From contig JAQMRL010000001.1 of NCBI GenBank assembly GCA_035578175.1, positions 370,257,720 through 370,321,719 on the forward strand: a stretch of 64,000 nucleotides of DNA. The letters are read 5' to 3'. Shown piece after piece: positions 57,175-64,000 of the stretch. The first letter of the stretch is position 1. The number at the start of each line of letters is the position of its first letter. This DNA comes from Catonia carolina. Taxonomy: Eukaryota; Arthropoda; Insecta; Hemiptera; Achilidae. Under the pieces are notes generated by a model. That model ran no database searches. It was not told the DNA's origin and saw only the letters and a program-made list of their open reading frames with translations. Both the position numbers and the translations under genes were made by a program.

Positions 57175-57752
57175 TGATACTGTTTTAATTGTACGCCGGT
57201 CCGCAGTTCATATTTTGTCCACTATGCGCTGTGATGGGGATTACTGCTGCCGATAGAATGCGCCAGCGGTCATACTTCTCACAGCGCATGTACCAAGTGG
57301 CATCCTATAGTATCTGCGACTGGCGAGGCAAGAGTTGAGCAGGTGACAGTATCGATACTCTGTGTTACGAGGAATCGATACGGGGAAGTCGACAGCTCAA
57401 CATTGAGTTTCATTTTAGTCATCTGTACCTCCATCCCCTACCCTCGCTTCACCGGCGACTGCTCCCCTTCGGGGGCAGCGGTAAAAGGTGCACGCTGCGT
57501 CGGCGACGCGCTCCTATTAGATTAGGCAGCGGTACAGACGACCCCGATTTCACTTCACCGGTGACTGCTCCTCCTCGGAGGCAGCGGTGAAAGGTGATCG
57601 CTGCGTCGGCGGCTGCTCCTAATCTTTTAGGCAGCGGCGAAGACGACTTCCCGTCCCTCCTTCGATGTTTTCATTATTTTTGAACAACGCCGCCGAAGGC
57701 CCAGCCGGTCCTATGAGCTCGACGACTGCGCTACAAGAAGCCGGTGGCGACA
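57175..57752 (+). repeat. 3' LTR (578 bp)
   Basis: Same length as the 5' LTR and nearly identical. A short purine-rich GCGGAGGAA immediately before it may be the polypurine tract. Confidence 0.92.
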
Positions 57753-57756
57753 ACCG

Positions 57757-58453
57757 ATCCTTATGTTTTTTGACCACATGAAGCCAAAAATGATGTTTTG
57801 ATGTGAACAACCGTGTATGGACGTGTTATTCGGTCTGGAGCAAAGTCGACTGATCCGATTGGGCTATAATTTAAAAATTAAAATTTCCTCAACCAATCTC
57901 AGATACGATTCTTAAAATAAACTATGAAACCTAAAAATTAAGGTTAGGCCTACTCACCTCAAGTACAAAAACACAAAATATTATTTTTTCTTACGGCTCT
58001 AACGTTTTGATTAAACTTCCCATATGTAGACCTACTTAGTTTAACTGAGCTCATTAAGATAGCATAATTTGTATTTTCAGAAAAATTCATAGAAAGTCTC
58101 TGCTTTCGTTCGAAAAATCGGTGTTTTCAAAATTACAGCCTACAGGTAAATTTAGGAAAACATTGGAAACAAAAATGAAAGATAATTGAAGAGCTGAGTT
58201 GTTATGTGACATTTTACAAAAACACATGCAATTTTTTGTGATAGGTGGTGTTAAGTGTGCATTTAGTTTAGTTCTACAGTCTAAGAAAATACTCATATAG
58301 GCATTTGTGATGGCACAGGGACTGACAGCCTGTGTACTAGCTTTTTACATCCGTTGGTCTTTGTGAAAAACGAACTAAAAACATTGTCATTTTCAACCCT
58401 TTAGTTGTGGCATAATGGAAGTACATTACGTACTTATGTTCTGTTAAACACCT
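57757..58453. other. AT-rich flank, no gene
   Basis: Nothing recognised. Confidence 0.5.
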
Positions 58454-58462
58454 CAATTATTG

Positions 58463-58465
<3 letters not shown>

Positions 58466-58505
<40 letters not shown>

Positions 58506-58665
58506 GTTTAACGTCCGACTGTTCTGCAATTACTGCTAATGCAGACGGTGAAGGATGAAATGATTTTTTTGTAACGTATGAAAAGATGCCGTGCCTGAAT
58601 GGGATTCGAACCCAAGACCGCATGATGAGAGGCGAGCACGTTACTAACTGCGCCAATGCTGCCGG
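58466..58665 (-). repeat. SB tRNA-derived SINE with 12-bp duplication
   Basis: Minus-strand head GCCGGCAGCATTGGCGCAGTTAG, B box GGTTCGAATCC, and poly(A) tail (T-run at 58466-58504). CAATTATTGAAT flanks it at 58454-58465 and 58666-58677. Confidence 0.92.
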
Positions 58666-58869
58666 CAATTATTGAATATCTTGTTATTTTTTTTTTTTTT
58701 TTTTAAATATTGAATATTGAATTATTGAATATCTTGTTATTTTTTTTATTGTCCAATTTTTCTTGTGGGTATTATAAGCTTATTTATAACTTATATATAT
58801 AATATAAAAGAATTTAATTTTTAAAATTTCATAATATTATACTTTTATTGAACCCTTTTGAGATCTCTT

Positions 58870-59345
58870 AAGGCCTACTCCCACAACGCTAGTTAGTTAG
58901 TCTACTAGCAGCTAGTAAACTAAGAACTAGCAGCTAGTTTGGTTAAAGCGCTAGTATTCACTAGCGCGCTAGTGACTGATCATGTTTGATTTTACTAGCG
59001 CTAGTAGGGGAGAAAAGTTTACGTGGTTGACTAACTTTAGTAAACTACCTCGGTGTGAACGTTTGGAAACGTTGCTAGTTACTAATAAGCTGCTAGTACT
59101 AGCAGCTAGAAAAGTAGCGTCGTGGGAACAGTCACCGACGCGCTTGTAGGTCCTGCTAGTAAAGGTCTAGTAAGCTACTAGTAAAGCTGGTTGTAGTATG
59201 TCTAGTAAGCTGCTAGTAAAGCTAGTAGGTCCTACTAGCGCTAATAAACTAGCTCGGTTTGAACATTGCTTACTAGAGCTAGTAGGGGAGAAAAGATCAC
59301 GTGTTTGACTAGCGCTAGTAAACTAGCTCGGTTTGAAGGATGCTA
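58870..59345. repeat. CTAG-dense block
   Basis: I count 27 CTAG in about 475 bp, mostly within ACTAGC, GCTAGTA or CTAGCGCTAG. Two partly repeated ~80-bp units begin GCTAGTAGGGGAGAAAAG at about 59012 and 59278. No coding potential. Class unknown. Confidence 0.8.
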
Positions 59346-59949
59346 ACGCTTAGTTCAGCTGTTTGTAATTTTAGGTGATAAACGTAATAAAAATCTGTCA
59401 ATCTTAAATAATATTCTTAAAGTCCCATTTACGTCAAAAAATTAATGACAGATCTTAACGAGAGGTAATTAAAAGTATGCCTACTATAACTTTTGTATGT
59501 AATATTTTCGTGATCTAACGACGCTTATTTTATCAGTAATCTTTACTATCTGTAAAAAGACATTCATTAAAATTATTTTTTCCCACATTGAGTCGTCCAA
59601 TAATGTTGACCTTATAAAATTATAATAATGCTGTGGATGCATCAGTTTAATTAGTCTCAATACGAGCAGAGGAAAATAAATTCATAGCTCTCTTTTGCAA
59701 CCACGTGCTATTTTACAGAAGTAAATATAATCCCCACTACGTAGGCCCTACTGTTAATATGTCAAAATTGTCTAGATTTCTTAATACCCTTTATCTCAGT
59801 ACAACACTTTCAATAATTAGCCTAGTCATTTACTTCAAGTAGACTACACGTGGCTAAGATATTACATAGTATATCTGTCACATTTTTTGGTTTTCAAACT
59901 ATACATAAATTTTCAAAACGAAAGTTTTATTTAAATTTATAAATTAGAG
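59346..59949. other. AT-rich stretch
   Basis: No gene or repeat recognised. Confidence 0.5.
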
Positions 59950-60640
59950 TACAGTAAACGTCCGCAAATCTGGCATCCTATGGTCCGGCATGCTGAATAA
60001 TCCGGCAGGACTTCAGAAAAATATATACTATTTGATATAAAATTGACCTACGAAATGAAATGCGATTTATATCGATCGCAAAATACAATCGAATGCGATC
60101 GATATACACAAAACTTAAAACATCAATCATCTCTTGTTCAAGTTTACGATCGGAAGGCGCGAGGAAAAACACTTTGCAGGACTCAGATGAAAATGATGTA
60201 GACGACTCAAACATCACTTGGAATCAAGCACCTGGAGCCTTGAATACATTTATCAAGTTTTCTGTTCAATAATGCTGAAATTATAAAACTCCACATAATA
60301 CGAAATGATTTCAGAAAAAAACGAAGAGAGAACACTAAGCAACCAATCGATATTCGAAATTTGTTTAAGATGGCTTCTACAAAGAAGAATAATCCCATGA
60401 GCTTAGATCAACCGTCTTTCTCAACCTCGAATTGCATTTTTTATACACCTACAGTGCTCTTTTTTGTTTCGTAGTCAGTTATTCAGTTATTTTACCTTAA
60501 AGTTTGTATGTTATTTTTTATTCTACTTAAGCTGTTTAAATAGATTAAAAAAACCTGTTCTACTGTTATTTTTTTGTGTAATTGACTTTTCCCGATATTC
60601 ATCCTGTAATCCGGACTATTTCGTAATCAAGCATGACTCA
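59950..60640 (+). pseudogene. Pogo/Tigger transposase remnant
   Basis: Begins TACAGTAAACGTCCGCAAATC, a pogo-like terminus. Frames contain ITWNQAPGALNTFIKFSVQ, then NAEIIKLHIIRNDF, RKKRRENTKQP and DIRNLFKM, the transposase C-terminus. The core is deleted. A decayed ATCCGGACTATTTCG near 60610 may be the far end. Confidence 0.7.
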
Positions 60641-60734
60641 AGTTCCTTCATTTCACTCTGTAGCTTCAATTTCCATATTCGAAATCCCCTCCTTTCGTAG
60701 CTTGGTTTATATCTCTGAAGATCTTTTTTTCTGT

Positions 60735-61175
60735 AAACTGCATTCAGAAGACTCCAAAAAGGAAATCTAGGACATGTCAAGATAAAAACCTATAAATCTA
60801 AAATATTAGCACTAAGTTAAATTCATTACTTACCGAATCGTTTATTACATTTTTATTAGTATACTTACGTATTTATTTGAATGAGCTTGTCAGCTGATAT
60901 TTTTACTCAATAATACACAATTTTATGGTTTTTAAATTTATTTTTAAAATAAAAAATTATTTAGAAATGAACTCTTATATACTGTAAAATTTTTCAACAA
61001 TCCTATTTTTTATCAGGCCTATTTTTTATCAGTTTTTTTAATAAACACAGATTACCACAACGATTTGAAGCTGTTAATTTATTTACGTGTTTGCTACCTG
61101 TGTAGGTATTGTACGTATTTGTTCAAAAAATTTAGTGTTGTGATTAGAAACTTTGTAATCAATCCTGTTTCTTAT
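60735..61175 (-). repeat. R2 dispersed repeat
   Basis: Relative of 37325-37745, sharing order and spacing of motifs listed there. Confidence 0.6.
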
Positions 61176-64000
61176 GTCTTATGGAACTTTTCTCGTCTAC
61201 GTGCAGGGCTCCATTAGGTTACTTGGGTGATCCGTCTGTCTATTTCATTACAGCGTATGCACATCGCAGAACAGTTAAAAACGGTTAAAGGGATAGGTCA
61301 TGATTAAAAAACAACACTATTTAAACTCTAAACTGGAAATTAGACTATTTATTTATGATTATTTTTTTTGTAACTGGGTACTTAAAATAAATATCCAAGT
61401 AGTAGATTCCCGAGAACATTTTTGTTGATAAAATTTACAATATTATTGAAAAAATTAGAAGTACTAAAGTTTGTTTTAGACAACGCATGATTTTTTTTTT
61501 TTTTTTTTTTTTGATAAAAGATGCCAATCATGTCTTTTATTTTACATGTGTCTACATAAGTATTTTTTCGTTTTTCTAAATTAATCAATAAAATAGGTAC
61601 CACTTAATATTAAATAGACCGGATTTGTTGTAATTTTATCAATATATATTCAGTTTTATATATTCTGTCTTAAACATGAGATTGTATCAAGTTAAATAAC
61701 AAATCGGTTTTCAAGGTCTTATTGGTTTAAAATAATGGTATGTAAATAACTGAAATGTTGTGAATTTTTTAATCAATCCGTTTAAGATATAATACTACCC
61801 TTGTCAGAATTTCTGTTCAAATATTTATTGTAAGAATTGTAACTTCAAACTAAGTAATGTTTTGTACGAAACAAAAAATGAAAATAATAGAATCATTTTA
61901 AATGTGTATAATTAGTTTCTTATGCATTTATCTATTCACTAGCTAACCCCGTTTTTGCATTCATATATAGCTGCTATTTTTTATTTACTTACAATATTTC
62001 ACTCAGTATTTTTAATGCGGTTTTAATAGAAAATTGTAAATTTCTACTAAAGTATATATTTTTATGTTATTTGCATTTCAAATCTGTAATTATTTTATAT
62101 AAATGAATTTAATGCGGTTTTAGCAGAAAATTCTAAATTACCGCTAAACTACATGGATGAGAAAATACTAAATTCAAAAATTTTATCATTTTAAATTTTC
62201 TTTAATTCTTATCGTATTAATATTTTACGTAAAATAAACTTTAAAGATGTAATTAAGAAAAAACCTATTTATTTTTAAATATTTTAAGTTCGCCTTTCAA
62301 AAACCTTTCTTAATGCGTATTTACTGTCCTAATGATATTGTAACATGCTAAGGTTCGTTCGAGATTTGATTACTAATAACAAAACTGACTTACTTTTTTA
62401 ACTTATAACTATTAGTTAATGACACAATTAATAATTATAATAAGTTATTAAAGCTTAGACTAACAATATTCACAATTAGATTACTTCAATCAAATTAATC
62501 ACAAAACTTAAAGCTAAAAACTAACCTCGACTGTAAGATACTGCCACTTAATAATTAAAACAATGATTTACTTGTCCATAACTACTTGCTACATTCGTAC
62601 GCACACGCACTATTAACGAAATTCAGAACCGTTCCCATAACGGCACTATTTCGAAACGACCCGACAATACTAATTTCATTCACAGTCCAAGAACTAACTG
62701 AGTGACTACAAAGGCACTAATTTTGTTTATAACTGCGGTTTGATAGTTTCTCTTACAATCGAGACCCTTCTAATACTTTCTTCCCTTTACAGAACAATCC
62801 ATTATGTAGTAGACATTATTAATAATAGGTAATAACCTTTTCTCCATATTTCAAACTAGTTTCGACCACACTTTCAAGAACTCTCTTCAAACATATTTCA
62901 TTCATCGGCCAATTAATTTCTTACAATAATTCATTCCTTCCTTTCAGCTTTCGTGCAAACTCCATTCCTATAACATTTCAGACTCCTTCCCTCCATTATA
63001 TCAATCACGAAATTAAATATACACACAGAATTCTACCCGTAGTAGTTCTAGATAACTAGTGATTTATAAATAAGTTAGTGTAAGGTATTTTGTATTTTTA
63101 GGTGCATTTACTTTTTAACAGTTGGTTGAATTTCGTGGCCTACAGTTTAATCTTTGTTACAGTTTAAATTTAAAAAATTAACCACACGCATTTGTACTGT
63201 GCTACCAAGGGTTAGCTATAATGCATGCGGTTAATTTTTCTAACAAAGTCGTAACCCACTCTACTGAATAAAAGTCTCAGATTGATTTGAATTGTTATTA
63301 TTCAAACAGGTAATCAAATCTGTTTAGATTTATTTATCACAGTTAAAGCGTTTTAATGTTAGTTTTTATCAATTCGAAATTTTTTTCATAATTTTTTTAC
63401 TACGAAATACTTGGTCCACTCAATTGTAATCAAATTCCTTTTAGAATAAAATTAACTTGATTGGCTGACATTTGTGAATTTGTTTTGTTTTTTGAAGTGC
63501 GTTTGTGTAATGTGAAATAGTGTAGAGTACCATTCAATCGTGTAACAATCAATGGTACGATTTCACGTCATATTTTCTTTGGAAAACTAAGTGCTGGGAG
63601 TTAGTTCATCAAATAGTTTATTATAGTAAGTAAATTTATATAGATTGCATTAAGCTAACGTGAATTCATATAATTTTATTTACATGAAAAATAGTTACTT
63701 GAAGAAATAAACGATCTGAAAATAGTTAAGCAGAAAAAAACAAAATATCCAGAATGATTTTATCGTAAAATATTATATTAATGTACTTGGCATGATTTAA
63801 ATAAATGTGTGAATGTTGGCTAAAGAAAAATAAACTGAAATTTATGTGGTAAAACACTCAGTGGTTACACGGAGTACACAAACTGACTGTAAGCTACACC
63901 ACAGTGTGGGACGATCGTTTTTTTTATTTAATTTGCTGCAGTTTTATTCATTCAGCTAGATACGTTAAAAATTGTCTTCATATTTCCAAATATTCTAAAC
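61176..64000. other. AT-rich region to window end
   Basis: No gene recognised. T19-like run at 61494-61512. At about 61990-62330 TTACCGCTAAACTA and ATTTTAAATTTTCTTTAATTC suggest a very diverged R1 fragment. CACTAGCTAACCCCG at 61938 might be a decayed Helitron 3' end on the minus strand. The last 1.6 kb hold nothing identifiable. Confidence 0.5.

Larger units (their letters stand above)
50107..57756 (+). mobile_element. Gypsy-like LTR retrotransposon, deleted, with nested LINE
   Basis: LTRs at 50111-50688 and 57175-57752, target duplication ACCG at 50107-50110 and 57753-57756, primer-binding site just inside the 5' LTR. Coding remnants are a Ser/Thr-rich gag-like frame and a broken integrase zinc domain. 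Protease, RT and RNase H are absent, so it needs proteins in trans. Its interior is split by an antisense Jockey LINE at about 52202-56858. Confidence 0.9.

Overview
The window is AT-rich, intron-rich nuclear DNA from an insect. An insect-specific odorant receptor gene is present, and most of the rest is retroposons and DNA transposons. I lean towards a hemipteran because of the repeat families and the exon structure, but that is inference. No rRNA, functional tRNA, CRISPR or prokaryotic-style operon is visible.

One host gene can be read completely. It is a 7tm_6 odorant receptor on the minus strand, in six exons from 16531 down to 4141. All splice junctions are GT-AG, the intron phases are 0,2,0,0,0, and the predicted protein has 388 residues. 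Its introns are packed with SINEs, LINE remnants, a pogo-like element and a foldback. Two other possible coding exons are weak candidates: a His/Gly-rich 3'-type exon at 20430-20605 (+) and a short terminal-type exon near 31110-31162 (-).

At 50.1-57.8 kb lies a GC-richer composite. An internally deleted Gypsy-like LTR retrotransposon has two 578-bp LTRs that are nearly identical (two differences seen), a 4-bp target duplication ACCG and a tRNA-Lys-type primer-binding site. It keeps only gag-like and integrase zinc-domain remnants. A Jockey-clade LINE is nested inside it in antisense. Its two ORFs are intact (414-aa zinc-knuckle ORF1 and 889-aa endonuclease/reverse transcriptase ORF2), joined by TAAATG.

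Repeat families, with labels used only in this annotation: SB, SC, SD and SE are tRNA-like SINEs. SF is a ~390-bp retroposon with 10-12 bp target duplications and a conserved core. R1 is a ~1-kb element ending in ACTTTCTCTTGC inverted repeats, with a variable GT tract. R2 and G are dispersed repeats of unknown type. LINE-alpha, -beta, -gamma and -delta are reverse-transcriptase remnants distinguished by their C-terminal motifs. Also present are pogo/Tigger remnants (12.3, 32, 60 kb), one good non-autonomous Helitron (34.6 kb) and a possible second (20.3 kb).

Layout: 1-16.5 kb odorant receptor with repeat-filled introns; 16.5-28.9 kb LINE tails, SINEs and a candidate exon; 28.9-40 kb AT-rich non-coding DNA with a chimeric retroposon, pogo and Helitron; 40-49 kb a SINE/LINE/R1 pile-up; 50-58 kb nested LTR/Jockey composite; 58-64 kb a SINE, a strange CTAG-dense block, pogo remnants and AT-rich DNA. 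The main biological content is one chemosensory gene embedded in a history of nested transposition, parts of which look recent.
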